Positions 1-7,829 of a DNA stretch of 16,698 bases are shown one piece after another; the stretch's first letter is position 1, and every line of letters begins with the position of its first letter. The stretch covers positions 1 through 16,698 of the forward strand of contig DDDX01000094.1 in assembly GCA_002339085.1 (NCBI GenBank), written 5' to 3'. This DNA is from Cellvibrionales bacterium UBA1969. GTDB lineage: Bacteria; Pseudomonadota; Gammaproteobacteria; Pseudomonadales; UBA7434. The notes under the pieces are model-generated. The model made no database searches. It saw only the letters and a program-made list of their open reading frames with translations, and had not been told where the DNA came from. The position numbers and the translations under genes are program-made.

Positions 1-1
1 C

Positions 2-874
2 CAAGCCGAAACCATTTTGATTGCTTGCGCTCAAGCGGGTGAATACAGCCATACAGGCGCAACCGCTCCATGGACTCGGCCTAGCCATGAATTTTCAGAA
101 TGCTTTGGCCTTTATACCGCCGCAGAATTTGCACTGTGCGCACAACGCCACATGGCCATTTATGGCACGCCGGTCTCAGCTCTCGCTGAAGTCGCCGCAA
201 CCATACGAAGCAATGGGCATTATCACCCACAGGCACAGTTTTATAACAAAGGCCTAGTCACCCCTGAACAAGTACTGGCATCACGCATGATCTGCTCACC
301 GTTTCGCCTACTCGATTGCTGCATTACCTCAGAGGGCGCTGGCGGCTTAATTATTACTACCGCTGAACGCGCTCGTGATATGGACGCACAAGCGGTCTAC
401 ATTGTCGGTGCTGGCACAGATCGCCAAGGCATGAGCTACACCCGTGCGCCGGTCTGGGATGAATGTGGCAATGTCGGCAAACGAGCAGCTAAGCGCGCAT
501 TTGAACAGGCCCAACTGCAACCAAAAGATATTGATGTTTGTGAGTTTTACGACCCATTTTCATTTGAAATTATTCGCCAGTTCGAAGCCTTTGGCTTTTG
601 CCAACCTGGCGAAGGCGCAGACTTTATTAGCGATGGACGCATCGCTATCGATGGCGAATTTCCAGTAGCCACTAATGGTGGCTTATTATCTTTCAGCCAT
701 GCAGGAAGCTTGCAAATGCTGCAAAAAATCATTGTCGCTTATGAACAACTCAGCGAAAAAATGCCGAAACCCTTACAAGTCAATAATCCGAGCACTGCAA
801 TGGCGACCAACGGGGGTTCAGGAGCTTTGTTTTGTGACGTAATGCTACTAGCCAACCAGTCGACTGCCGTCTAA
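2..874 (+). CDS. SCP-x-type thiolase (acetyl-CoA acetyltransferase family), 5' partial
   Basis: The frame is open to the left edge, so the N-terminus, including the usual nucleophilic-Cys loop, lies outside the window. About 290 residues remain. Counting from the TTG at 17, the family landmarks are a PFRLLDCC..SEGAGG segment (about 95-110), a DVCEFYDPFS segment (173-182) and NGGLLSFSHAG (220-230), whose His is the thiolase catalytic His. The C-terminal loop reads ATNGGSGALF (263-272). It has Asn-Gly-Gly where classical thiolases carry Cys-x-Gly, as I recall for the SCP-x/lipid-transfer thiolase branch. Such enzymes cleave or form C-C bonds in acyl-CoA thioesters, often sterol side chains or branched acids. 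The DUF35 gene 25 bp downstream is the usual partner and supports this branch. The exact substrate cannot be told. The family call is firm; biosynthetic versus catabolic direction is inference. Confidence 0.9.
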   Translation, partial: QAETILIACAQAGEYSHTGATAPWTRPSHEFSECFGLYTAAEFALCAQRHMAIYGTPVSALAEVAATIRSNGHYHPQAQFYNKGLVTPEQVLASRMICSPFRLLDCCITSEGAGGLIITTAERARDMDAQAVYIVGAGTDRQGMSYTRAPVWDECGNVGKRAAKRAFEQAQLQPKDIDVCEFYDPFSFEIIRQFEAFGFCQPGEGADFISDGRIAIDGEFPVATNGGLLSFSHAGSLQMLQKIIVAYEQLSEKMPKPLQVNNPSTAMATNGGSGALFCDVMLLANQSTAV

Positions 875-899
875 TGGGAAGCCTTGAGGTAACTAGAAA

Positions 900-1337
900 A
901 TGAGTACTTGGGATGACAACTCTGGCACAACCGAAACATCAACTTTTAACGCCCTGCCTCAGCCTCGCCCTAGCCGCTTATCTACACCACACTGGGATGG
1001 ATGCAAAGAGGGTCAATTAGTCGCTCAACAGTGCCAGACTTGTCTGCAATATGCCTTCCCCCCTCAGTCATTTTGCCCGCACTGCATAAGCGATTCGCTG
1101 GAGTGGCAAATTTGCTCAGGTAAAGGACGCATATACAGCTTTACTGAAATCCATCGCGGCCAAACGCCAGCTTTTGAGACGCCTTATATTGCGGCTATTA
1201 TTGCTTTAGACGAAGGCTGGCATATGCTAAGCAATATCGTCGCCTGCTCAGCTGAAGAGCTCAGTATTGACCAGCCTGTAACAGTGACGTTTATCGAGCG
1301 CGGTGAATCAATGATTCCTTGTTTTATGCCTACTTAA
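900..1337 (+). CDS. DUF35 Zn-ribbon / OB-fold acyl-CoA-binding protein
   Basis: A 145-residue protein with a rubredoxin-like zinc ribbon, C45-x2-C48 and C59-x2-C62 (CQTC and CPHC). It is followed by an OB-fold half with the typical GKGRIYSFTEIHRG segment at about 74-87. DUF35 proteins pair with SCP-x thiolases, or with MaoC-like hydratases, and form mixed complexes that stabilise or position the acyl-CoA. The ChsH2-Ltp2 steroid aldolase is a described example. The gene starts 25 bp after the thiolase stop, with a GAGG about 10 bases before the ATG, so the two are almost certainly cotranscribed. The roughly 30 N-terminal residues before the conserved HWDGCKEGQL segment are rich in Ser, Thr and Pro and probably flexible. 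No catalytic residues are expected, and the role is likely that of an accessory subunit. The gene ends only 16 bp from the convergent metallo-beta-lactamase-fold gene, and I see no hairpin between them. Confidence 0.88.
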   Translation: MSTWDDNSGTTETSTFNALPQPRPSRLSTPHWDGCKEGQLVAQQCQTCLQYAFPPQSFCPHCISDSLEWQICSGKGRIYSFTEIHRGQTPAFETPYIAAIIALDEGWHMLSNIVACSAEELSIDQPVTVTFIERGESMIPCFMPT

Positions 1338-1353
1338 AAAATTAAATCATGTT

Positions 1354-2625
1354 TTACACTTTTAACGCATCCGTATGCCCGCCCCTCAAGAGCTTTAACT
1401 GATTATTCAGCCAGGCCGACAACCAAAAATTATCGGTCAGAGGCAGTAAAGCCTCATGCACTTGAATCGATAAAGTTTTAGCGCTGAGCTCTGAAGGGTC
1501 AACCGATAATACAATATCAAGCAAATGCAGTGCTTGCTCATATTCTTTACTCGCAAATTTTTCACCGGCTCTTTTTACCAATGCATCGACACCACCTGTC
1601 ATTTCAATTAAATCTGCATTGATTGACTGCGGCGGCACGCTGTATAACTCGGTAGTCGATTGATGATGGAACCAGCCGGCATAGGATTCCCAGATTGCTC
1701 GAATACTCCACGAAACCTTTCCATACCCCTGGCCTACCTCGAGCTCAGGCGGCAGCTGAATATTTTGCATTAATGTATGCAAATCTTTGCCTTCGTTCAT
1801 GCCGCGAACTGTTTCATCATGAACGTAGTGAATCGCATCACGTAACACAGCCAGTTCTGTTTGAATCACTGCGCGACCCACTACTGGCTGATGGTGACCA
1901 TAAAGCAGCATATCCGCCTCTAAGTCGAGCACAGTTTCAACAGCATTTGCACAAGTTAATGCATCACGATAGCGGTCACCGCGCACAGTGACTAAATTAG
2001 GAAAGTGACCAAACGGGCAACCGAATAAATTGCCGGTTAAACAGATTTTTTGCTCGGGTAGCCATAACACCAGAGAGTCATTCGTTTCGGCACCCGCAGC
2101 GGCAATAAGAACTATCTTGATACCCCCAAGTGAAAACTCATATCGGTCATCAAAGGTAATATCAGGTATCGGTTTATCCTGAGGGGCAAAATCGGTATAG
2201 CCTTGCTCACCATAGTAAGCAAACAACTCAGCAAACTTATCGGCAAAAGCAAAAGCAGATCGGCTTGAGCGAAAGGCCTGTAAGCGAGCATCGTAAGATT
2301 GATGCTCCTGGTTACCCGATTGGGCAATGTATTTTGCTTTAGGATGCGCATTACGAAAGTGCTGAACGCCGCCTACATGATCAACATGCCCTTGCGTGGT
2401 AATAATGTACTTAATCGGCGCAGTAGAAAAATCAGCAAAGTTTCGCCGATGTACTTCGGCCTCAAATCCCATGCCGGTATTGACTAAGATACTGCCATCG
2501 CTGGTTTCAATTAAGTAGGCATTAGAATTGCCCTCGGACATAAAAATAAAATCATTAATCCGTTGCCCGCCAAAACGAGCGGCCTCAGGTCCCACAGGTC
2601 GTGACTTATAAATAGCATCTCTCAT
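1354..2625 (-). CDS. Short alkylsulfatase-family MBL-fold hydrolase with substituted metal ligands
   Basis: A 423-residue protein. The ATG at 2625 is preferred over the TTG one codon upstream because AGAGGT sits 5 bases before it. Residues ~20-250 are a metallo-beta-lactamase fold. A PNLVTVRGDRYRDAL segment, YGHHQPVVG (H244) and GAETNDSLVLWLP resemble SdsA1-type alkylsulfatases. Residues ~265-320 match the alkylsulfatase dimerisation domain: DETVRGMNEGKDLHTLMQ, LPPELE and a WESYAGWF end. The C-terminal SCP2-like domain of full-length alkylsulfatases (about 650 aa) is absent. The metal motif reads Q78-G-H80-V-D82-H83, with Gln where HxHxDH has its first His. The motif-4 acidic residue also appears replaced, since the segment reads LTGN (N199). 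The protein may therefore bind one metal or have changed chemistry. It has no signal peptide, so it is probably cytoplasmic. It lies 36 bp after the VOC gene as the second gene of that operon. The substrate is unknown. Confidence 0.82.
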   Translation of the reverse strand: MRDAIYKSRPVGPEAARFGGQRINDFIFMSEGNSNAYLIETSDGSILVNTGMGFEAEVHRRNFADFSTAPIKYIITTQGHVDHVGGVQHFRNAHPKAKYIAQSGNQEHQSYDARLQAFRSSRSAFAFADKFAELFAYYGEQGYTDFAPQDKPIPDITFDDRYEFSLGGIKIVLIAAAGAETNDSLVLWLPEQKICLTGNLFGCPFGHFPNLVTVRGDRYRDALTCANAVETVLDLEADMLLYGHHQPVVGRAVIQTELAVLRDAIHYVHDETVRGMNEGKDLHTLMQNIQLPPELEVGQGYGKVSWSIRAIWESYAGWFHHQSTTELYSVPPQSINADLIEMTGGVDALVKRAGEKFASKEYEQALHLLDIVLSVDPSELSAKTLSIQVHEALLPLTDNFWLSAWLNNQLKLLRGGHTDALKV

Positions 2626-2661
2626 CAATTACCTCTCACTGATTCACGCTAGATAACGGTG

Positions 2662-3120
2662 TTAATAAATACCTTCTGGTCGCTGAAAAAATTCAATGAC
2701 TAGAGGATCGCCGACCCGCTCTAGATAAGCCGCGGCTAAACCAGGCGAGAAGCACTTATACCAAATTGTATGATAATCAAGTTGCTTTGCCTGCTCGATA
2801 GTCTTATCAATATCGTCAACAATAAAACGAACATGTTGCATTCCTTCGTGACCCGCATCTAGAAATTCTTTATGCGGAGTGCCGCCTGAAATCCATTCAA
2901 TGAGCTCAATTTCGACATCACCACTTCGTCCAAAAGCTAGGCGTATTTCACTGGCGGTGGGTACCCCGCGGTAATCAAATACCATTTCACCAGGGTCCAT
3001 GGTGGTAAAGGGGCCAAACAATGGCTCATAGGCTTTCATTGCTTGGGATAGATCCTTAACCACAAAGCCAATTTGATCAATAGAGGGTAAATTAAGGGCA
3101 GATTGAAGATCGTTAGCCAT
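2662..3120 (-). CDS. VOC-superfamily (glyoxalase / methylmalonyl-CoA epimerase-like) protein
   Basis: A 152-residue protein with two beta-alpha-beta-beta-beta modules. The first runs from IDQIGFVVKDL (14-24) to VEIELIEW (69-76), the second from MQHVRFIVDDI (94-104) to PLVIEFFQRP (139-148). The four metal positions of the fold look filled: Q16, E72, H96 and E143. Overall it resembles methylmalonyl-CoA epimerase and related proteins more than glyoxalase I. VOC enzymes in acyl-CoA or aromatic clusters act as epimerases, lyases or extradiol dioxygenases; which applies here cannot be decided. No export signal is present. It is the first gene of a minus-strand pair with the MBL-fold gene. It is divergent from the gene at 3268, with about 147 bp of shared intergenic DNA. 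The ribosome-binding site is weak (an AGAG about 10 bases upstream of the ATG). Confidence 0.85.
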   Translation of the reverse strand: MANDLQSALNLPSIDQIGFVVKDLSQAMKAYEPLFGPFTTMDPGEMVFDYRGVPTASEIRLAFGRSGDVEIELIEWISGGTPHKEFLDAGHEGMQHVRFIVDDIDKTIEQAKQLDYHTIWYKCFSPGLAAAYLERVGDPLVIEFFQRPEGIY

Positions 3121-3267
3121 AGCCTAAGCTCTTGTTATTGTTTTACACTGGTCATTGCAATCACCTTTAAGCGATGCATAAATCGAAACAAGGCCGATAT
3201 CAACAAAAAACATCGCATTGAGTTAATGATAAACTGAATTTGTTTAGTTTTGCTATAAGGATCATTC

Positions 3268-4599
3268 ATGTTCAAGCACCGTTATCGGTTTAATAGACAA
3301 GCTAGATACTCCCTGAATACGCTAATAATGGGCTTAGCCCTGCTCAGTCAAATAGGCTACTGCACAACAAAACCATCAATTGATCAAACAGACACCTATT
3401 CCCTACTATCATCACAAGGCGCTGTCACTGAGGATGAAATTAATCAGTATTTATCCATCATGGAGCACGTGCCTTTGGTGAGCGATAATTATCAGAGAGA
3501 TTTCAGCTGGAATTACGCTGAATACTTGATGGGACTAGGCAAACTCTACCAAGTCAGCGGCGATCGTCGTCTGCTAGATACAATGATTGCTGGCTCTGAA
3601 AGAATGCTGGCGCGAAGAAATGATCGGCTCGACAAACTCTTTCTTTATATTGACGAGGCTATCCTGCCAGTTTGGCCATCCTTACAGCAAAAGTGGTCGA
3701 TGAATAACAAAGCTGTGCCTTTTACCAACCTACTAATGACCGCAAATATCTTACAACCTATCGCCTATACTGCCTGGTTGATCGCGCATGATCCCTCATT
3801 AACAGAAGCTATAAATAAAAACGGCCAGTCTTATCGCATGAAGGCCCAACACTTTCTAGCAGAAACAGAAATTACAATAAAGCACTTTGCTTTAAGTCCA
3901 CTCTGGCTTAACCCAAAGACTCTTCTGTTCCAACACGCGAATACGCAGCGTATGACGCGTATTAACGAAGTGCCACACTACAAAATCGGCCAACCGGTCG
4001 CGTTCAATCGTGCATTAACCATGGCGTCTGTAATGCATTATGTTGCTGCGAGCCACCGAAAGTTCGATCAAAAAAAACCAACAGCAAGCTATTATGAAAA
4101 TATAATTCGCCAACAGTTGGCTTTTTTTAAACGGCATAGTCTTATTAGTGAAGAAAAAACTAGCACTCACACTTTTAAGCTACGCCAGTGGAACTTTGAT
4201 GCAAATCAACACCAAGGAACACCATCACCACCTGAGGATATCTTTCATGGCGGCTTAGTTGCAGCAGCACTGATAATACTTTATAACGACGGTAAAAACC
4301 CCTACGCATTAAACGAGGAACTTATGCAGCAGGTCGCTGCCAGTTATTTATACCAGTTTAAGCATGATAATCAACAAACACCGCATGCCTTTTATGAATA
4401 TATTAACGCAACGGGCAAGGCGTTAACCGAACAACGACGACTCAGTAATTTGCGCTGGTGTGAACTAGCACTCTACAACAAAGATATATGGCAATCATCG
4501 TGTGGGCCGCAATTGACAGATACAGGTGTCAGATTAAGAGATGGCAGTTACTATGCCTATGGCCTTGCGATAAGGCATAGACTGAATGACATGCTGTAA
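3268..4599 (+). CDS. Exported protein of unknown function, probable alpha/alpha-toroid fold
   Basis: A 443-residue protein preceded by AAGGA 6 bases before the ATG. The N-terminus is basic (K3, R5, R7, R10, R13) followed by a hydrophobic stretch (about 16-31) ending at C32, so it is exported. The bases before Cys give IGYC, a poor lipobox (Tyr at -1), so a lipoprotein is possible but not convincing. The body is rich in amphipathic helices and aromatic residues. Two segments, PVAFNRALTMASVMHY (243-258) and PEDIFHGGLVAAALIILY (322-339), are spaced as the repeated helix pairs of (alpha/alpha)6 glycan-active proteins often are, where an N-containing and an EDxxHGG-like motif face the cavity. I do not recognise a specific family, and catalytic activity is not established. 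No T-rich terminator follows, but an imperfect inverted repeat lies at 4607-4639. Confidence 0.72.
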   Translation: MFKHRYRFNRQARYSLNTLIMGLALLSQIGYCTTKPSIDQTDTYSLLSSQGAVTEDEINQYLSIMEHVPLVSDNYQRDFSWNYAEYLMGLGKLYQVSGDRRLLDTMIAGSERMLARRNDRLDKLFLYIDEAILPVWPSLQQKWSMNNKAVPFTNLLMTANILQPIAYTAWLIAHDPSLTEAINKNGQSYRMKAQHFLAETEITIKHFALSPLWLNPKTLLFQHANTQRMTRINEVPHYKIGQPVAFNRALTMASVMHYVAASHRKFDQKKPTASYYENIIRQQLAFFKRHSLISEEKTSTHTFKLRQWNFDANQHQGTPSPPEDIFHGGLVAAALIILYNDGKNPYALNEELMQQVAASYLYQFKHDNQQTPHAFYEYINATGKALTEQRRLSNLRWCELALYNKDIWQSSCGPQLTDTGVRLRDGSYYAYGLAIRHRLNDML

Positions 4600-4606
4600 A
4601 AAACCT

Positions 4607-4639
4607 AGCGTCATTAATTTACATAACAGTAATCACGCT
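4607..4639. repeat. Imperfect inverted repeat between 4599 gene and SDR
   Basis: AGCGTCATTA and TAATCACGCT are reverse complements except for one C-C mismatch, with a 13-base AT-rich loop. No T-run follows on either strand, so it is a weak candidate for an intrinsic terminator. It could equally be a binding site in the SDR promoter region. Confidence 0.4.
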
Positions 4640-4690
4640 TTACGAATACAGCGGTATTATTAGGCGATCACAATATTGAAGGGGGTTATT

Positions 4691-5437
4691 ATGTTTACAG
4701 GAATTACCTACGATTACTCTACCGCGACCGTGTTAGTTACCGGTGGCTCTAATGGCATTGGCTTAGCCTGCGCACAAGCCTATCGAAGCGCTGGCGCCAA
4801 AGTGATTATCACTGGACGAAAAGCCTCAGCCAATGACTACGACAGCGACCTTGACGGCATGGATTATCGACAAGTAAACATACAAGATAGAAAAGCGCTA
4901 ATCGCGCTAGCAGCATCACTCGAAACACTCGATATATTAATTAATAATGCCGGCGGCACACAGGCCGATGAATGGTCTGATACTAGCTTTGATCAGTCAA
5001 TTGATATTAACTTAGCCTCGGTGTTTCATTTAAGCAATGCCTGTAAAAAACAATTAGCCGCCAGTCAATTTGAGGGCGGTGCCAGTGTGGTTGGCATTGC
5101 CTCAATGACCTCATACTTTGGCTTAGAATTAGCGCCAGCTTACGGTGCGGCAAAAGCTGGCTTAGTACAAATGATGAAAACCTTTGCTATGAGTTGGGGG
5201 CAAGACGGCATTCGTGCCAATGCGGTAGCTGCAGGCTTAACACGTTCTAATTTAACCGCCTATGTCATCGACCATATGGATGAGATGATGGAAGCCACTT
5301 TTGCTCGACAAGGCATTAAGCGTGCAGGACAACCAGAAGATATTGCTGCGGCAGTGCTTTTTCTTACCTCGCCCGCCGCTAGTTGGATAACCGGGCAAAC
5401 CCTACCCGTTGACGGGGGTTATACGATCGGTATGTAA
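4691..5437 (+). CDS. SDR-family NAD(P)-dependent oxidoreductase
   Basis: A 248-residue classical short-chain dehydrogenase/reductase. The ATG at 4691 is chosen over an in-frame TTG at 4676 because AAGGGGG lies 5 bases before the ATG and falls inside the longer reading. The Rossmann motif is TGGSNGIG (17-24) and the structural motif NNAGG is at 85-89. The catalytic set is N107, S138, Y151 and K155 (YGAAK), and the C-terminal WITGQTLPVDGG is typical. T41-G-R43 after strand 2 resembles NADP-preferring SDRs, but this is a weak indicator. The length is normal and no transmembrane segment is seen. The fold interconverts an alcohol and a ketone. In this neighbourhood a 3-hydroxyacyl-CoA or hydroxysteroid-like substrate is plausible but unproven. 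The 90 bp before the kinase gene hold no clear terminator, so cotranscription with it is possible. Confidence 0.9.
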   Translation: MFTGITYDYSTATVLVTGGSNGIGLACAQAYRSAGAKVIITGRKASANDYDSDLDGMDYRQVNIQDRKALIALAASLETLDILINNAGGTQADEWSDTSFDQSIDINLASVFHLSNACKKQLAASQFEGGASVVGIASMTSYFGLELAPAYGAAKAGLVQMMKTFAMSWGQDGIRANAVAAGLTRSNLTAYVIDHMDEMMEATFARQGIKRAGQPEDIAAAVLFLTSPAASWITGQTLPVDGGYTIGM

Positions 5438-5526
5438 ATAAATAAGGTAGAGATAATTAGCTTTAGAACAATTTAGGGCATAATCCCTTAAACATAGCAT
5501 CCAAGAAAATTCAACTCTGTGGTAAA

Positions 5527-7674
5527 ATGAAGCAATCTCTTATCCATGATCGTAGACAAAAACATCCAAACCAAGTGAAAAATAAAAACACCCACATCAA
5601 GCGGATTAAGCTCAAAAACGGCTATGTCGCTAATCTGGTATTTTCATCGGAGTTATCCACTCATGAACTTGACCTAGAAACCCTTGAAAATGCATTCCAT
5701 GCCTCGACCAATATCATTCAAGATAATAGAAATGTCATTAAGAAGGTTACGTTAAGTGACCAACAAACCGTAGTCAAATCTTTCAGACCTCCAAATTTAC
5801 TGCAGGGTTTGATTTATCGATACTTTAGAAAGACTAAAGCTCGTCGATCCTACGAGTTTTCAGAAAGTCTCAAAACAAAGGCAATCGACACACCTAAAGC
5901 ATTAGGCTATGTTGAAATATTCAATCGTTTTCGTCTGTGTAACAGTTATTTTATTTCTAACTCGTTAAATTATGACTTTCTCATTCGCGACATTATCAAC
6001 GAACCATCTTTTCATCGCGACAGCATACTCAAACAATTTACTCAGTTCACATTCAACATGCATCAAAAAGGCGTCTTACACCTCGATTACAGCCTGGGCA
6101 ATATAGCTTTTACCAAAGAAAATGACGACTACCGCTTTTACTTGTTCGATATCAATCGAATGCGATTTGGCAAGGTCTCGCCTCTTGACGGCATAAAAAA
6201 CTTTTCACGCATTAGTTCGAATCCTTCAATCATAAAGCTTCTATCATCTGAATACGCTAAACTTGCTGCAATGGCAGAAAAAAAAGCTCATGATATCTTA
6301 AGCTTCGAATCAAAAAAAACCGCCAATTACTTTGCTCGTAAGCGGAAACTCAAACAGATTTTAAACGCCGATAAAAATTTATCTCCATCATTCTTTCCAT
6401 GGGATGGGCATTCTGATCAACCTTATGTCATTCGGGACAAAGCTATCAGAAAAGAACTCTTGCGTCGATCTATTTTGCCAAGCTTTAAATTGCTATCTTC
6501 ATTCATATTTCTACCAGTATTAATGCTTTCATTTTTATTTTCTAAAAGAGTCAAACTAAAAAAGAAAATTAACAATATTGGCTTATGCCTTAACCTTGAT
6601 AATGTCACAACCGATAGAAACTCAATAGACAATCAAGCATTGCAAAAACTTGTGGGCGATTTAGCTGTTAAAAACCTTGCTATTAGAATTCCATTGGCTG
6701 ACTTTGCCAACATCGAAAACTATTGTAGCTTTATTGAAAGCTTCAGTGACCAAGACGTGTTAGTAGTCATCCTTCAAGATCGTGAAAATATTAATAACAG
6801 TAAGTTATTAAAGCAGCGGTTACGCCATATTTTTCAGCGTCTTGAAGGAAGTGTTTCAACCTTCCAAATTGGCAATGCGATTAATCGAAAAAAATGGGCG
6901 TTTGTCAGCCAAGATGAATACTTCGATTTTTTTAAGATTGCTCAAGATATAAAGAACGAAACATTTCCATCAATCAAGATATTGGGCAGTAATATTATTG
7001 ACTTTGACCTACCCTTTTTGACTCGGTCATTGTTCCACTGTAAACCAATCCACTATGATGGTGTTGCATCGCAGCTTTATGTTGATCGGCGCGGTGCGCC
7101 TGAAAATAAGCAACTAGGTTTTGACACCCTCTCAAAAATCAATATATACCATCATCTAACCAGCATGAGCCGCAAAAGTGATAACCAGCTGTACATTACT
7201 GAGGTGAACTGGCCGCTCAAAGGCATGGCTAAATGGGCGCCGGCACAAGGTGACTGCATGGTAGACGAGCCCGCACAAGCCGCTTATCTAGTCCGTTATT
7301 ATTTAATGATGATTGCTTCAGGTAAGGTAGAAAAATGTTATTGGCATCAATTGATAGCACCGGGCTATGGGCTTATCAACGATCTCGACGGAAATATTAC
7401 GAAAAGAAAGGCTTACCACTGCTTTAAATTTCTCATACAAACATTAGACGGCGGTATTACTAAAAGCTATAACGAAAAAAATGCGCTCTACCGCCTTAAA
7501 GTAGAAACCGATAACGCTTTAATCGAGGCAATATGGACAACAGGAAACGAATTAGACATTGAAGAAGGCAAAGATATGACAGCCTATAACATCTGTGGTG
7601 AGCGGCTATCTGAATCTAACTCTGCAAAAATAACAATTTCCGGCGATGTTACCTACCTAGTAAAGTCTAAGTAA
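5527..7674 (+). CDS. Kdo/WaaP-type kinase domain fused to a glycoside-hydrolase-like domain
   Basis: A 715-residue two-domain protein. Residues ~60-260 form a small lipopolysaccharide-kinase-like fold. It has a candidate ATP lysine K84 (VVKSF), a catalytic loop HLDYSLGN (H185, D187, N192) and a metal-binding FDINR (D208) in place of DFG. A basic hydrophobic stretch at ~312-345 could be a membrane anchor or a buried linker. Residues ~350-645 look like a clan-A type TIM barrel: FQIGNAINRKKW (446-457), YVDRRGAPENKQ (518-529), YITEVNWPL (556-564) and YWHQLIAPGYGLI (605-617). E559 fits the nucleophile strand. At the expected acid/base site, normally an Asn-Glu pair, the sequence is N450-A451. I believe this fusion recurs in other Gammaproteobacteria. 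A role in phosphorylating and trimming or sensing an envelope glycan is inference. The ribosome-binding site is weak. Confidence 0.78.
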   Translation: MKQSLIHDRRQKHPNQVKNKNTHIKRIKLKNGYVANLVFSSELSTHELDLETLENAFHASTNIIQDNRNVIKKVTLSDQQTVVKSFRPPNLLQGLIYRYFRKTKARRSYEFSESLKTKAIDTPKALGYVEIFNRFRLCNSYFISNSLNYDFLIRDIINEPSFHRDSILKQFTQFTFNMHQKGVLHLDYSLGNIAFTKENDDYRFYLFDINRMRFGKVSPLDGIKNFSRISSNPSIIKLLSSEYAKLAAMAEKKAHDILSFESKKTANYFARKRKLKQILNADKNLSPSFFPWDGHSDQPYVIRDKAIRKELLRRSILPSFKLLSSFIFLPVLMLSFLFSKRVKLKKKINNIGLCLNLDNVTTDRNSIDNQALQKLVGDLAVKNLAIRIPLADFANIENYCSFIESFSDQDVLVVILQDRENINNSKLLKQRLRHIFQRLEGSVSTFQIGNAINRKKWAFVSQDEYFDFFKIAQDIKNETFPSIKILGSNIIDFDLPFLTRSLFHCKPIHYDGVASQLYVDRRGAPENKQLGFDTLSKINIYHHLTSMSRKSDNQLYITEVNWPLKGMAKWAPAQGDCMVDEPAQAAYLVRYYLMMIASGKVEKCYWHQLIAPGYGLINDLDGNITKRKAYHCFKFLIQTLDGGITKSYNEKNALYRLKVETDNALIEAIWTTGNELDIEEGKDMTAYNICGERLSESNSAKITISGDVTYLVKSK

Positions 7675-7725
7675 GAACCTTCATGAATCCAAAAAATCTT
7701 CATCTGAAGAGATCTTTCCGTGTCA

Positions 7726-7751
7726 TACCCTTTTTAAAATTTACCCTTTTT
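7726..7751 (+). repeat. Short direct repeat TACCCTTTTT x2
   Basis: TACCCTTTTT occurs at 7726-7735 and again at 7742-7751, 16 bases apart, in the 155-bp gap before the gene at 7830. The T-runs are not preceded by a stable GC hairpin; only a 5-bp TCTTC/GAAGA stem lies upstream. Terminator function is doubtful. Confidence 0.35.
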
Positions 7752-7829
7752 TTGAGAACCCCATCACGGTCTAAATATTAGCCCTGAATTACTATAGCCC
7801 CATGTCAACAAAAGCTGAGGGGCTTAATC

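Noticed and set aside
1695..1991. 98-codon plus-strand reading frame inside the MBL-fold gene
   Set aside because: It lies antisense to a gene with clear family motifs, has no ribosome-binding site of note and no protein-like features.
5475..5495. Possible hairpin TTTAGGG...CCCTTAAA between SDR and kinase fusion
   Set aside because: The arms match imperfectly, are short and AT-rich, and no T-run follows, so a terminator call is not supported.
7700..7753. Terminator candidate TCTTC-ATCT-GAAGA followed by T-runs
   Set aside because: The stem is only 5 bp and the nearest T-run is about 17 bases further on, too far for an intrinsic terminator.
7683..7781. 32-residue basic reading frame after the kinase fusion
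   Set aside because: It has no ribosome-binding site, low-complexity T-rich coding, and overlaps the direct repeat; better read as non-coding.
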